A stretch of DNA of 64,000 nt from Sweltsa coloradensis (GCA_024449915.1 JAMZAV010001041.1:1456972-1520971); one strand, 5' to 3'. Counted from the stretch's first letter, positions 32,798 through 45,258 are shown. The notes: generated by a model from the sequence alone, not told the origin. Made by a program: numbers and translations.

Positions 32798-32915
32798 ATG
32801 TCTTTATTTGTCAGATTCTTTAGTCATTCAATTATGGAGTACTATCAATTAAAACCCATTAAGCTCGGGTGTGAAGTAAGAGGCGTTTCTTTGGCAACAG
32901 AAAATAGACCACTAG
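32798..32915 (+). CDS. TauD/TfdA-type Fe(II)/2-oxoglutarate dioxygenase, exon 1
   Basis: ATG at 32798 begins MSLFVRFFSHSIMEYYQLK; the second Met (codon 13) starts at the point where similarity to TauD N-termini begins. The first 12 residues could be an extension or a weak mitochondrial presequence. The exon ends in phase 1 before gtaagt. Joined to the exons at 35130, 39215, 47272 and 54706, it predicts 284 residues, the usual length of TauD (about 283). The family couples decarboxylation of 2-oxoglutarate to hydroxylation of small organic substrates such as taurine. The substrate here is unknown. All four introns are GT-AG and conserve frame, which argues for a real, maintained nuclear gene. 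Confidence 0.85.
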
Positions 32916-33022
32916 GTAAGTATTCAAGCAAGCAGGCGAGAACAAATAAAATATTAAGCGTGTTAGGCCTAACTATATTTTGTTATTACACATATTTTTT
33001 ATTAATTTTGCATTACTTAAGC

Positions 33023-33234
33023 GGCTGTCAGACGATCGAGAAAATCGCGCGAGTTTATTACCATCCTTGTCACACGACAGACAATGAAGGTAACAATAAC
33101 GCCATCTATTGGTGTTCACTGGTCACGTGTTATGGTAGTGGGTTCTGATTGTCTCTCGCTAACTCGACTCGCTAGGAAGTTGAACAAGCTGGACATTTTT
33201 CGTGGCGAGCGCGAGCTCGCTGGCTCACCGTCTG
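33023..33234. repeat. Possible 212-bp MITE
   Basis: CTGTCAGACG at 33025 and its reverse complement CGTCTGACAG ending near 33234 bound a segment rich in gcgcgag words near both ends. No target duplication could be confirmed. Confidence 0.35.
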
Positions 33235-34088
33235 ACAGCGAGGCGATGAGTTCCATGTAAACAAGTGCAGGCCTCTCCCACAAAGTTACTCGCGGAGGGT
33301 TTAGGTCTATGTAGGCTACAATCAATCAGCTGATAAAATGGTGTAGGCCTAGGCTACACTTAAACAGGTTCTGGACATCCTAATTCTGATTGGTTCTTGT
33401 ACGTTTGGTACAGGAACGTTGCAGAAAGTTTAAACTTGGCAAAGGTATCGTTGAGAACGTGAAGCTTTATTGTTCACGTGTCGTTAGGTAACATGAGAGT
33501 AAACTGCCTTTACCGCGCAATTGTGCATCGACCGTGACTTTGGCCACGCTTTTATTGGGTTGCACTCACACAAAGCATTGTGATTTGTTCTAGGGCTTAT
33601 ACTGCATTTTTGCTCGATAAGGCTTCAGTCGGGTACCTATGTCAATAATCAACAGCCCTATGGCTTGTTACCTTCACCAGGCCACCTTTCTAGGTAGGCC
33701 TAAGCAATACAAAGAAAATCTAGCGGAGATTTTCTCGGCTGCCTTCATTAGCAAGACATCGAGCAGGGCTGAAAATTGAAATGTGTTAGCCGACTGCAAG
33801 CATAAGAGGGAAAGTAGGCAGGTAGTGAGAGTGGTGGAAGATTGCTAGCTCTGCGGACTGAATATTGAATATTGGCACGCATATTTTATTTGACTAGAAA
33901 TTATATGAAGTATTCTGGCGCGCTCTCTGGTCTGGGTAAGGCCTACCGGTAGGCCACTTTAAACATTAACACTCCCTTTGACTTGTAGTTGTTAACTTGT
34001 TTCTGAAGTCATTCTCAACTCAAGAGGATAGGACTGTAGGACATGAGCTTGTAGGCAAATTCCTGTTTGCTCGGCTGACTGACATCAC

Positions 34089-34319
34089 ATGTTAAAAAAG
34101 TTACACATAAGTGAAAAAATCAGGAAAAGTGATAATAAATCTAAAGCCATTTGGGGCATAGTAAATGAACAAATTAATAAAACACAACCAATAAAAAATA
34201 ATGTATGTATAAAATCACCAGAAGGGCTCATTATAGATGATCAGCAAACCATTGCTAACAAATTCAATTTATATTTTACTGAAATTGCCTCTAATTTGCC
34301 TAATTTGCCACTGTACTAG
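34089..34319 (+). mobile_element. Non-LTR retrotransposon ORF2 fragment
   Basis: The peptide KSKAIWGIVNEQINK through SPEGLIIDDQQTIANKFNLYF and TEIASNL matches the linker between endonuclease and reverse transcriptase of jockey/CR1-type elements (new paragraph: W-ii-n, then d-iAn-FN-yF). The frame ends abruptly; isolated fragment. Confidence 0.6.
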
Positions 34320-34395
34320 ACAGCACTGTTGCCAGGAGGGTTGCCGTGCTGCATTTGCAACCTTCCCATGTACTAAGTTCGGTAATAAGGGTGTT

Positions 34396-34430
34396 GGCAG
34401 CAGTGGAATGCACTCAGTTCCACTGCTGCC
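34396..34430. repeat. Perfect 13-bp-stem hairpin
   Basis: ggcagcagtggaa (34396-34408) pairs exactly with ttccactgctgcc (34418-34430) around a 9-nt loop. It lies just downstream of the LINE fragment, and its function is unknown. Confidence 0.8.
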
Positions 34431-35129
34431 TTGGGGGGTTGTTGGTAGTGAGACACAGCCTTTTAAAAAATACATTTAATTTTGTGATTGCTTTTAATTG
34501 AGGCAAAGATTTCTTTAGTAGGCCTACTTTTTCGTATTTTTATTTAGAGAGATTGCTTATGCAAAATACGCACCTGCCCTGCATTTACCAATTTTGTCCT
34601 GTTCCGATACTGAAACTTGTTGTAAATCAATAAATTAGGCTACAGAAAGTAACTTCAAAGTGACGTATTACGGTAGGTCTACCTACATATTGCAAATTAA
34701 ATGGTAGTGGTATTTGGAGACAAAATAAATTGGAATAATATAACGGTTAAATTAATAAATAGTAAAAATGTAAAATGGAATACTAGGTAGGGGCCTACTA
34801 CATTTGGACGTCCCGGATGATTTTTCTCGGGATACTGGGACGGCTGCCTGAAAACCAAGACTGTTCTGGGAAGTAGGGATGTCTGGTCACTGTAACATAG
34901 CCTACATTAATTGATTGTCAATTAGCATTTAAAAAGAAAACAACGATTTGACCCTCGTCTATCATTGCTGGGGTAAGCATCGATAAATCTCAACCTTAGG
35001 TAGCGTCGTTGAGACACCACTGATGGGCCTATTAAAACTTCAGGTTAAAAAGATCACTTTTTTGTTGTCGGCTTATGTTATCTATTGTAAATCATTGCCT
35101 AAAATAACCTACACATTATTTTTTTACAG

Positions 35130-35324
35130 TGGTACAACAGATACTGCAAGATGTAACCAAACATCGTCTACTTGTCTTCAAAGACCAAGGTGTTATAAGT
35201 GGTCCACGCCATGTAGAAATATCTCAATGGTTTGGACCTCTCGATTCTACTTTCTTCAAACATCACAAGTCTCCACACCCAGATGTTTTTCGTGTATCCA
35301 ACAACCCTGATGAAGGATGCACTG
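35130..35324 (+). CDS. TauD-type dioxygenase, exon 2
   Basis: Acceptor tttttacag, phase 1. Residues 41-104 read VQQILQDVTKHRLLVFKDQG, then FGPLDSTFFKHHKSPHPDVF and RVSNNPDEG. This is the TauD pattern of the early beta strand (HR-LVFRDQ) followed by the G-L segment before the metal site. The donor g|gtacat is in phase 1. Confidence 0.85.
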
Positions 35325-35518
35325 GTACATATAACAATTTAAATACCTACGTATATACGTGTGTAGACAATGTATAGTCTATGTCATGTGTTTGAAAGGA
35401 ATGCCAAAAGGTTGGATCACATGAATGACATAAAGAGATAGGGTGCCAACAGCTATGTAAATGGAGTAGGCGCACCACGAAAGATAACATAAACACAAAT
35501 ACAGAAATAAACAAATAA

Positions 35519-35566
35519 ACTACATAATCAGAACGTTTTCGATCCACATGATCTTCCTCAGTGAGT
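35519..35566 (-). ncRNA. Degenerate hammerhead-like / Penelope terminal motif
   Basis: The minus strand reads CTGAGGA, then aGATC-atgtg-GATC, then GAAA and acgttc. This has the order of a hammerhead with core CTGANGA and GAAA and a 4-bp helix II. Helix I is weak and helix III is almost absent. It lies about 220 bp upstream of a Penelope-like reverse transcriptase fragment, as expected for a pLTR. Confidence 0.4.
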
Positions 35567-35785
35567 GTAGAGAAACTGAGTTGAACTAAAACTAGGCTAG
35601 CTGTTGGCTAGGGGTGAGGGGTGAGTGAATGAGTGTGGATTGGGTGATAGGGAGGGGGGGGAAGAGGGAGGAGAATCAACGAAGGTTTAAATTCGGTTTT
35701 TGGCGGGATTTGCAGATCCACGGTAGGCCAGTTCCCACCTTCTCACCGGCTTGTATGGTAGGTGGGACAGACCTTATGACAGGCT

Positions 35786-36170
35786 GTGAAGCAGGGGTCC
35801 ACTATTGTCGTGATGGACACTGAAGTCTACGTAGGGGAGGCTAATCGTCAACTGTCTGACCGTGACACTTACCGACAGGTTCAGACAGATCTCTCTTCCA
35901 CTCACAGAGACACTATCATCTCATACCTGAACCTGAACGGTAAACCCCATGGTCTCAACGATGCTACCATCAACCTACTTACTCCACCCTCACCTCACAC
36001 ATCACTGTTTTACTTGCTGCCAAACATTCACAAACCTGGGAACCCTGGTAGGCCTATTGTCTCGCGCTATGACTCGGCGACTTAACGCATCTTAGCGCTA
36101 GTGGACTTCCACCTCCGGCCTATAGTAGAGAGACTCGACTTGCACATTACGGACTCGTTTGACTTTCTTA
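35786..36170 (+). pseudogene. Penelope-like element reverse transcriptase fragment
   Basis: The reading frame contains VVMDTEVYVGEANRQLSD, LFYLLPNIHKPGNPGRPIVS and, after an in-frame stop at about 36083, RILALVDFHLRPIVERLD and ITDSFDFL. The LLP-IHKPGNPGRPIVS block is diagnostic of Penelope-like reverse transcriptases. The frame is broken and the catalytic YADD region is absent. It sits in the second dioxygenase intron. Confidence 0.75.
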
Positions 36171-36177
36171 TAGATAG

Positions 36178-36190
36178 ATAGATAGATAGA
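36178..36190 (+). repeat. Short (TAGA)n run
   Basis: tagatagatagatagatag directly follows the reverse transcriptase fragment and may mark its broken 3' edge. Confidence 0.8.
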
Positions 36191-36434
36191 TTTATTTGCA
36201 TAATTAATCGACTCTTTACATGTAGACCATGGTCCGAGTATATTACATGTCATTCTTGGTATAAAATTAGTTACAAAGTACGCCTACAAAATTTGAAAAA
36301 ATTACAACCTAAAATCTACATAATTTTTTCAGTACTACCTCTGCAATACCAATTAGGTAGGGTAACCATTTTACATTTTTACCTTTAATCCTCCATGTAA
36401 CATTCGTCAACTACAACATCAAATCAAATAATAA

Positions 36435-36815
36435 AACTGATAAACTGAACAAAACACAGTTAAAAATTAATGCACAGCACTCACCCGCTGCGTAATATTT
36501 CGGTGACATCCATCACCTTCCTCGGACGCGAGGATACTAAGGCTTCCCTTGAGGCACACTGGTGGCGCCCCTCCACGCCCTGTCGACCTCATCGTGAATC
36601 AACGACCCCCACATGGCAGGAAGCTCAAGACTTGGTTGACTAATGATCGATGAGGTCGACAGGGCGTGGAGGGGCGCCACCAGTGTGCCTCAAGGGAAGC
36701 CTTAGTATCCTTGCGTCCGAGGAAGGTGATGGATGTCACCGAAATATTACGCAGCGGGTGAGTGCTGTGCATTAATTTTTAACCGTGTTTTGTTCAGTTT
36801 ATCAGTTTTATTATC
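36435..36815. mobile_element. Inverted Penelope-like terminal repeats (second family)
   Basis: About 36435-36600 is mirrored by 36650-36815: ctgataaactgaacaaaac, tgcacagcactcacccgc, taatatttcggtgacatcc and the reverse. Each arm carries gaggaaggtgatggatgtcac followed by cGAAAt, again a GAAA core after a stable hairpin (gtgatggatgtcac) and thus a worn hammerhead-like terminus. Only about 50 bp separate the arms. Confidence 0.6.
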
Positions 36816-37311
36816 ATTCTCCGATTAACAAGTCCTGGTGGTTTATTATCAAATCAAATACTAAAACCATAAGCAAGGCCTATTTAGTCTTACAATTACC
36901 GATAACTTAATTAATAATAATAAGCAGATACATTTCAATATTAGTCCCCTACCATTACCCTACACAAAGACCCCCATCCAGTAGTGTGTCCACCAAATGT
37001 TTCAACAGAGACTAAACACAATAAATCAAAGCCAAATTGTAAGTTTGCATTGCTTACCCAAACTTTATTTAATTTCGTTTTAGTCATGCTCCAGGTCTTC
37101 TCCATTTTTGAATTCGGCAATAGAATAAAAGGCATTTTCTTTTAGATAAGATTCAATTTAGGATAATAGTCTATCTGTTTTATCCCTATCTGCTACTAAT
37201 AGGTTAGGTCACTTATGTAAGAACCCTTTTGACACCGTGCAGTTCTGCAATGTAGTACATGGTATTTTTCCTTTTGCCTGGTGTCATGATGATGTATTTC
37301 CTTGTTTAAGA

Positions 37312-37338
37312 GTAGAGTAGAGTAGAGTAGAGTAGAGT
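37312..37338 (+). repeat. (AGAGT)n microsatellite
   Basis: Five to six agagt units occur at 37312-37338, followed by taatttattcgc, the usual context of a retroposon 3' tail read in reverse. Confidence 0.85.
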
Positions 37339-37983
37339 AATTTATTCGCTTGACCAATACCTAGTATAAGTATACACACATTATCCTCTTGTGAGAGAGA
37401 TAGTAGAGTGAAGTGAATAATTCTTAATAATAACATAGGTTATAAAATGTACATTAACATGTAGGCTTAGTGAAAATTATCAAACTAGGCCTAAATCTAA
37501 TAATTAATAATTTGTATAAAAATTAATAGGCTAATAAATATATATACAATATAAAAAGTATGCGACACATATCATGGAAGAGATAGATTAGAAGTACAAG
37601 AACTATGGAATATTAAACATGTGGATATAGGCCTATCTTACTAACAGGTATAAGTTATGAGCTTGGATTGACATGAGAATAGCAGCCTAAATCTAGATAA
37701 ATGGATTTGGGGAAACAAACAAACCAACATAGTGGATTATTACAAAAGTAAATTAAATTAATGTTTACAGTAGGCCTACATTAGGAATGGAATATGGAAA
37801 ATACTATGGGTACAGTATAGAGTACCATATGTATAAAATTATAAAATACCATTGGTACAAGTTGCTGGTTACGGGTTTATTAATTCATTTAAGGTAAAAA
37901 AACAGGTTTCCTTCAGCCACGCATTAAGTTTTGTTTTGTAAGTGCTCAATGTCTGGGCATTTTTTATATCCAATGGTAGTTTA

Positions 37984-38760
37984 TTATATATATAGTGAGA
38001 CAAAGATAGGTGGGACTAGTGGAGAAGCGTGATGTTTTGTGAGTAGGGAGATGTATATCAGAGTGTGAACGAATAGGATACGAGTGTGTTGCAGAGTTTC
38101 GTGGACAAAGATTTGGGTTGTTGCGTACAAATAGTGCACATGATTGTATAAGACAGTTGGTAAGAGTGAGTATTTAATGCTAGGAAAAATATCTCTGCAA
38201 GATGAAGTCCTTGTTATTTCCAATAAATAGTTTTAATAGTTCATAAATATAAATACACGGTAATGTGAGAATTTTCATGTTTTTGAAGGTATTTCTACAT
38301 GACTCTCTATATCCTAACCCTGCAATTATGCGAATTGCTTTCTTTTGAATTATAAATATATCATTTAAGTGTGTAGCACTGCCCCAAACTGGTATCCCAT
38401 ACCTCAAGATTGATTCAACATAGGCATGGTATGCAACTTTTGCGGTTTGAACACTTATTGATTCTTTAATTATTCTTAGAGCAAAACATGCTGAACCTAG
38501 TCTTGGTATCAGTTTTACAAGGTGGGACTCCCAATTTAAATTTGCATCTATATTAATTCCAAAAAAAGGAACATTTGTTACCCTTTCTAGCTTTACATTT
38601 ACTAGGTTTATCTCTGGATATTGTTCAATCTCTTTTTGCCTTTAGATGGAAGTTAATGTAATTAGTTTTGGCAAGGTTTAACGCTAATTTATTTGAAGCT
38701 AACCAGGTGTGGATACGTTTACCACCCAATTGTGCTATTTGTTCCAATTGGACCTTCGAA
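37984..38760 (-). mobile_element. Non-LTR retrotransposon (jockey/CR1-like) 3' fragment
   Basis: On the minus strand, in shifting frames: WLASNKLALNLAKTNYINF, then VPFFGINIDANLNWESHL, SACFALRIIKESI, then MRYGIPVWGS with IFIIQKKAIRIIAGL and MKILTLPCIYIYELL. This is the reverse-transcriptase C-terminal order of jockey-type elements (SLN--KT, LGv-iD--L-W--H, YG--vWG, QKkaiRii). Frameshifts show decay. Confidence 0.7.
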
Positions 38761-39187
38761 ATCTCTGAACTTAGAGGTGTATTGTTTTTGGGTACAATCG
38801 AAGAAATATTTCTCATGAATATCGTACTTTTACGATTTTTTCCCCGATTTTTAGTGCGATATTTCCGTGACATTTGGGCCGATTCTGACCAAACGGGTGG
38901 GGCTACAACGTTCATATTTTACATGTACATTAAGGTAATGGTTATGTATTGCTTTTTGAAAGAAAAAGTTGAAAAAGTTAGCCAGAATCCATAGAATAAA
39001 GGTTTTAATGTGAGTTTTTTTAGGTTTATACTTTATAATAACAATTAACACGTAACAATAGAAACTTGTCAACAGTCACCTACAATGCATTCAAAAAGCA
39101 CTTGCAAAGGAAAAGTGGTCCTACGCAAACTAAAAACTTACAAAAAAGCTCATCCATCAATGCGGCGGGACTAAAGCGTTTTCCTAG
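38755..39187. mobile_element. Fold-back element remnant (family B end)
   Basis: It begins with accttcgaaatctctgaac and a cgatttt unit of the fold-back modules. It contains a segment shared with 60125-60270 (gaccaaacgggtggggctac onward) and ends in the family-B terminus aatgcggcgggactaaag, cgttttcctagt at 39187. Confidence 0.6.
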
Positions 39188-39214
39188 TTAATATTAAATT
39201 CCAACATGTTGCAG

Positions 39215-39456
39215 GTGTAGGCCGAACTGGGTGGCATATTGATGGTTCATTTCAAGAGTGCCCATTCTCATACTCCCTATACCACATGGTCAGTGTGCCG
39301 AAATGTGGGCCAACAGCTTTTATGCCTTTAACAGAATTGCTAGAAAGGCTTCCAAAAGACAAGCTATCAAAATGGGACCGGCTTTGGATGATGAGTGATC
39401 GACGCTCTGGACCAGTCCACCCCTTAATATATAGACATCCAAAAACAAAGAAAATG
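39215..39456 (+). CDS. TauD-type dioxygenase, exon 3 (metal-binding HxD)
   Basis: The acceptor tgttgcag precedes GT GTA GGC; G105 is split with exon 2. Residues 106-185 include GWHIDGSF, where His112-x-Asp114 are the first two Fe(II) ligands of the TauD HxD...H triad. PKCGPTAFMPLTELLERLP follows, matching the family's GGdT-F-n---A---L. The exon ends with RHPKTKKM and a perfect gtaagt donor in phase 0. Confidence 0.9.
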
Positions 39457-39929
39457 GTAAGTTGATGTACCCCCTCATGCACAAAGATTTACCGTCGCAA
39501 AGTTGCGTCTCGTTAAAAATGGTTTACCTGAGCAAATCCGTATGTTAAATCGTAGGGATAAAAAAAAATTCACAAAGATAGTTGCATTAGCAGACTTGCG
39601 TCCGCGAGTCGCTAGATGGTCGGTCAAGTTGCCTCTACTCTGGATGTGACGCAAATGTCGACCCTCGCTTTTTTATATCAGTAAATGAATATTTCAACTC
39701 AAATATTTAGTCCAATGTTCCAATATGTATTTCGGTGGGCCAATGAGCGATCACTTTCAGTACCTATTTTAAATCGGGGACCGCTGATTGGCTGTAATTC
39801 ACCCGCCGGTGACATCAGCATCTGCTTACTTGCTTTGGAACAACTATAAAGCAGACAAGAAACGTGTAATATTGAATTAAAAAATTGCAAAATGTTTATA
39901 AAAATTGAGTGAAATTTGAACCTGCTCCT

Positions 39930-39955
39930 CTGGAATAGCCTTAAGGCTATTCCAG
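39930..39955. repeat. Perfect 26-bp palindrome
   Basis: The halves ctggaatagcctt and aaggctattccag are exact reverse complements without spacer. A transcription-factor or recombination role is speculative. Confidence 0.85.
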
Positions 39956-40023
39956 CAGCTAAATTGTTTTCATTTAAATGGTGTTGTTTTGTTGCAAAGT
40001 GTTTTGTAATTACATACTACACT

Positions 40024-40054
<31 letters not shown>

Positions 40055-41898
40055 CTATTTACGGGCGTACCGGCTGTTTAATTTGCATGCGGCGAGTTCA
40101 ATGAAATATAAAGAACGGCTTTTCAGATTAACCTAATTTTTTCAAATAAGTTTTGTCATCTAGTTGTTATTATGTTTATCAAGTTTGGTGAAGTTTATCA
40201 GAATGGATTAGTACTTATGACCTTTTTTTCCCGCCCATGTTTTTTGAATAAAATTTTGAGGTTTTTGTAGTGTCGTTTTGGTTGACTTTTTTACACTCAA
40301 ATTTATTGACGAGATATCAACCAAATGGTGTACTCTTCTAGTTTCTAAATTCGTTTTCCGATCGTAATTCGAACGCATACTTTATTTAATTTCCTTGAAA
40401 CACCAAGACCCTGTAAAAGTCTACCCGTTTCGACGCTCCACGACAGATTTTTTACCGTCTACTGGCGCTGCGCGTCAGCACGCATAACCATCTCCACCCT
40501 CGCCTCGGCGGTCGGTAGCTCACTCGCATTGCAATCTTTTTGAAGTGGCGGCAGGTTCAACGTGAGCTCGCCAAATCGTCAGAACATCGTTGTCGGTGTT
40601 GTGAAGTGAAGGGAATGAAGCTGAATAGAATGCATTATTCTAAAATCTTTTATTGGTTTGGTAAAAGAACAAGATGATTTCCTAATATTATATTTATTCG
40701 CATAAGAAAATCATGCCAACATGTATAATGTATGTATGAATCTTTGTAGATATGTTATGTATATTTTGTATTTATTATGTGATGCATTGCATATTATAGT
40801 AGCGATAGCATAGGCATACTCTAGCCACCCTTGGAAATTTTACTTCTTGACCTTGTTGGCTTGTCCACTCTCACTCTTGGGGTGAAACTTCAACTAGTTT
40901 ACCGCCGTAGGCATAAATCTTGCGTGGACTGCATTATGCTTGATGTCCTAAAACTCGATTTCAGGCGAAATGTTGCCCTGAAAATTGTATAATAGAAAGG
41001 TATCGATGCAATGACAACTCCTTTCGGGACGCGAGTTCGATCCTCTGCCTGCGATAATTGGTCCTGCGAACTAGCGCCGCGCGGACGATCGTCTTACAGA
41101 CGTACACGATCTACGAGTGTGATACTATCTACCACCTGTCAAATTTGCTGGACTTGCGTCTATAGTTTCTCGATATATCCTTTGATCTCAAAACATATTT
41201 TATTTATTTTTTATTTTATATTGTTTACACAATTGATTGAGTTGACTCCATTTTATTTTGCAAGATCCACTTGAAATAGTAACAGATGCCACAACATCTG
41301 CAACTTACAATGCATGTCGCATATTGTTGCCTTTCTATCCCGAGATCGCGCACGGTTATAATAATTAAATCATTCTAATTTCTATTCATTTGCAAGTGAT
41401 TTCAACAATTTCACGAGTTTGACGATTTCATTTATGTCATCTGTAGTCAGTATCGGGCAAAATATTTTACGGAACGTAGTAAAAACAACAAATCTGTAAT
41501 TAATAGTTATTCAACAGAGTTTTCTCTGCATACTCAATCTTCCTCACAAATAAAGATGACAATCGGGATGGTTTGCCTATTTCCACATTATTATGTGCCA
41601 GCCAGTCGTATGGGCTATGGGAGGGGAAGGGAAGGGGGACCTTGGACCTTCGTTCTGTGTTTCACCTGGTTTCATTCATTGGCGTGAGGGTTTGCCTGGC
41701 CTTTGGCAGGTAGCAGGTGGGGGGCTACGACCTTGTCTTCATGTAATTGTGCGTAAGTAGTGCGCAATGACCAAAGCCACATAGGGCGGTCGCTTGAAGA
41801 AAATAACAGGACGCGGGACACAAAGCAATCGGCACCGTAAGTGTGAGTTCGTAAGCAACCATTTTTCGGCTGTCGAGAAAACCGAATTATGAATTCAT

Positions 41899-41950
41899 AC
41901 ATATATATATATATATATATATAATATATATACATATATATATATTATAT
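41899..41950 (+). repeat. (AT)n microsatellite
   Basis: An impure TA/CATA run of about 50 bp. Confidence 0.9.
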
Positions 41951-44382
41951 ACACACATGATAATCATATAATCAAATAACCGTAGTCTATAAATCGACTG
42001 CACAAAAACTACATTATTTTGGTATTGCATTTAGAGCACAACATTTTTCAAGGACGCATCAAACGCACTCTAAAAACCTGAAATTCTAAATTTTCGCCAG
42101 CGGCGCTATTGTTGCCCCCCCCCAAACCCCCCGGTCTGAAAAGCCTAATTTCAACAATGTGTGTACATGTAGGCTACATACATGTATGTAGGCCTACGTA
42201 TGTACGCAATAAGGCAAGTATGCATCTGTAAATATTGAAATATGAAAGCTGTGTTTCAGTTGACACATATACTTTGCGCCAACCAATTATCATATTATCT
42301 CTACTCTTTAGAATTTAGATGCAACTAGCATTCAGAGATAGAGGTAATCAAATACAATTAATTGTAAGAACTTGTTGAAGAGTGGAACTGTAGTAGGCCC
42401 TACCTGTCTTTGCAGCTAGATGTACGTGACACATTTCCTTCTTTCGAAGCTCAATCGGCATAATTACATAAACGACTGGATGTTTTGTTCTATTATGCTA
42501 AAAATGTGAATAACTGTTTGTAAATGGATAACAAATCACTAAATCCAACTGGTTTTGTTATTTCTGAATCGTTATAACACTAATAATCAATTTCACCTAT
42601 GGGAGTGTTTCCCGGCTAGCGGCGACAAATAATTAAATAAATTCTGTTGACATGATTTATAAAAGATCAATTTATTAACAGACGTGAATGAGCAAAGTAA
42701 AATGTATAAAATATAATTTCATTTTCCTAATCACGATAACCATGGCTCTGCTCATAATGTTTTGTTTACATTTTATTTTTGAAAGGTAATTCCTAATGAC
42801 CGCTTGCTCTAATCAGGGCACCATTCCATTCAACCTGCTCTCCACAGCTGGTGGAATGTATGGGCGAGTCAGGGCGCCGGCGTAGGGTTGTAGAACTTGA
42901 CAGTAGGCCTACGGGTGTGTTGGTTTGGTTGTGGTCCGACAAAATAAAGGTTAAAAAAATAATGGTTATTCTATTGAAATAAATTATTACTATGTTGAGA
43001 TGCATTTGAACCACAGATAATAGTGTACTCTGTTATCTGTGATTTGAACTAAGAACTCATTGCGAGCGAACTGCGAAAGTGGTCACCACTGTGTATGCGT
43101 CATGACGTCACTCATTAGTCAGCATGTAATAAATAATAATGGGTAACTTTGCACATCAATGGAGATAAAACAATCACATTTATTTCTTCACCGTGCTCTC
43201 AAATCACAAATGTTTGCACTATTATTATAGCCCTAAAACCACACATCATTATACAACGCAAAACCAAGGCAGAAGATAGTAGGGTTGCCGTTCGATGCTA
43301 CTTGTGACAATCGGTAATCGACATTTTAATGTAGGCCTACATTATTATCCGATTAATAATCGATGTTTGTAAAATCGAAAGATGATCAATTGAATGTAAT
43401 GAATACACATCGAATATATAGAATAATAACGTTAAAATAAAACGATAAAATAAAATTATCAACAAAAAATAGTTGCGATTCCAGAATCCTCCTTCTATCA
43501 ACACTATTCTGAATATAGCATGATGCAATAATAGAGTTGAGAGGCAAGGCGCAATCACTCCGCTGCCGGTCCCCACCACTCGAGCGCGCGATTAAATATA
43601 TAAGTTTGAAAGAAAATTAGCTAACAATACTGTGACAAATATTGTTCTGAATGTTTTGCTGTCTACCGTTTTAAAAAATAAATATTTTACAGTAATTGCA
43701 TTTTAGATCGTTGACCAATCACATGACAATGTTACATTGTTCTTATCCCGGTGATCGTTGTCACTACGCACGGAATTACACATATTTCCTCATGGGTGTC
43801 AAATAATTCACGCAGTGATGGGAAGTTACGTAATATTTACTAGCACTTAGCAGTCGGCATTCTAACATAAACAAGACAATTCCAAATTATGGTCTGGTTC
43901 TGGTTCTTAGCGGGCCAAACACTATAAAATACATTTATGCTTTATAATATTCATATCAGACTCAGTTGAAATGATTCGGAAACACACTTGGTTCACTGGT
44001 TGTCAAACAAGCCTGTTCTCATGTAAACTTGGAAATAAAATAATCCTAATGTCTTCTGAGCTGTTGAAAGAGTCCATCGCTATTGTAGGAAATGGGGCAA
44101 GGGCGACTACCTGAACCTGAGTTATTCTGGTCAATGGAAAGAATACCCTCCGGCCGCTCCCACTTCTTGCAACGGCCTCGACGGATCACATCACAAGATA
44201 CAAGCACCAGCCAAAAACCTACCCTTACCTACCGCCCGAAGGGTTTTACACTCTGCCACCTGTAGGGAAAACGGTGAACTTTTAAAGCGTAAATGCCGAT
44301 AGAAAGTAACATCTGCAATGCTGGCCTACTACGCCAGCGCTGTTTTAGCTTCGTTGCGCGGTATCTGGATAAACCTTAAGAG

Positions 44383-44960
44383 GAGTCGCCGAGGTTGGCG
44401 CGGAAACGAGTTTAAGCGATAAGCTTTTTAGATTTTCCAGGTAAACGGTAAATAACATTGATAGGCCAGGCCCTATCATATTTCACTTGAACGTTTATAG
44501 GCCTATTTTATAAAGAATCAATCTATGAGATCCAGTAAGCATATTCCTAAATTAATTAGCCTAATTGTTTTTGAATAACAATATCGTAAAATCTCTGTAA
44601 TTTACTCAATTCTTGTAATTTTTGGGAATTTATTCTAAGTGTACAGATTTTTTAAACAAAAATTTTCATACTGGATATCAACGTTTAAACCAGTGTTAAT
44701 GCGCAGGTTAATTTGGTTTTATCGTAAGATAAACAGTTTTGTGGGAATTTCCTGAATTGAAATCCATTATTTTGGATTTCCCATTTTTTCATGTTTTAGA
44801 CTTATGTCTCATAATGAATCTTTAATTTTTATTTCTTGCAATTAAGTATGGATATCAATATAAAAGTACTTTATTAACATTCATGCTTAATTTAGCAATG
44901 ATCTTACCGACTGTTTTACAAAAATCATCAACACCTGAGTGCATGCAATTGAGTTTGGCC
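44383..44960 (+). repeat. Dispersed repeat copy 2
   Basis: Uninterrupted counterpart of 10518-11300: gaggagtcgc, ctatgagatccagtaagc, gtacagatttttta, gggaatttcctgaattg, catcaacacctgag. It gives the pre-insertion state of the other copy. Coding potential is absent. Confidence 0.6.
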
Positions 44961-45005
44961 AAACTCAGCCTCTTAACTTTACAGTTCTAGGTAGTAGGTA
45001 CCTAA

Positions 45006-45258
45006 GGCACGCAGAACTCTATGGGTCTAAGTCCATTTTAATAAACAGATGAAGTTAGTCCAACAATTGGTTGAAATTAAAGTTATCTTTCACTGCAACC
45101 ATTTTCCATATCCATAGTTGAACACAGATGTTCATTCAAGTTGCAACTATGGATTTGGAAAATGGTTGCACTGAAAGATAACTTCTATTTTTACCGATTT
45201 TTGGACTTAACACATCTGTTTTTTTAAATGGACTTAGACCCATAGAGTTCTGCGTGCC
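45006..45258. repeat. Inverted repeat, arms of about 115 bp
   Basis: The outer words ggcacgcagaactctatggg and ggtctaagtccatttta are mirrored at the right end (ending 45258). The inner words aagttatctttcactgcaacc and ccatagttg are mirrored around 45145-45185. The loop is only about 20 bp. No ORF; probably a fold-back MITE in dioxygenase intron 3. Confidence 0.75.

Larger units (their letters stand above)
32916..35129 (+). other. Dioxygenase intron 1
   Basis: Apart from the 33023-33234 inverted pair, the LINE fragment at 34089-34319 and the hairpin at 34396-34430, the intron shows no coding signal. It contains many TAGGCCTA words. Confidence 0.7.
39457..44382 (+). other. Dioxygenase intron 3, first part
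   Basis: No gene is recognised. Seen are a 26-bp perfect palindrome at 39930-39955, an A tract at 40023-40050, an (AT)n run at 41899-41950, and a hAT-derived fragment at about 42055-42140 (cgcactctaaaaacctga, cgccagcggcgc; compare 55700 and 56062). A B-box-like gagttcgatcctc lies at about 41033. ORFs such as 41011-41274 have no supporting features. Confidence 0.5.

Noticed and set aside
37312..37338. CRISPR-like or other functional short tandem array
   Set aside because: The repeats have no spacers; this is a simple AGAGT microsatellite in a eukaryotic intron.
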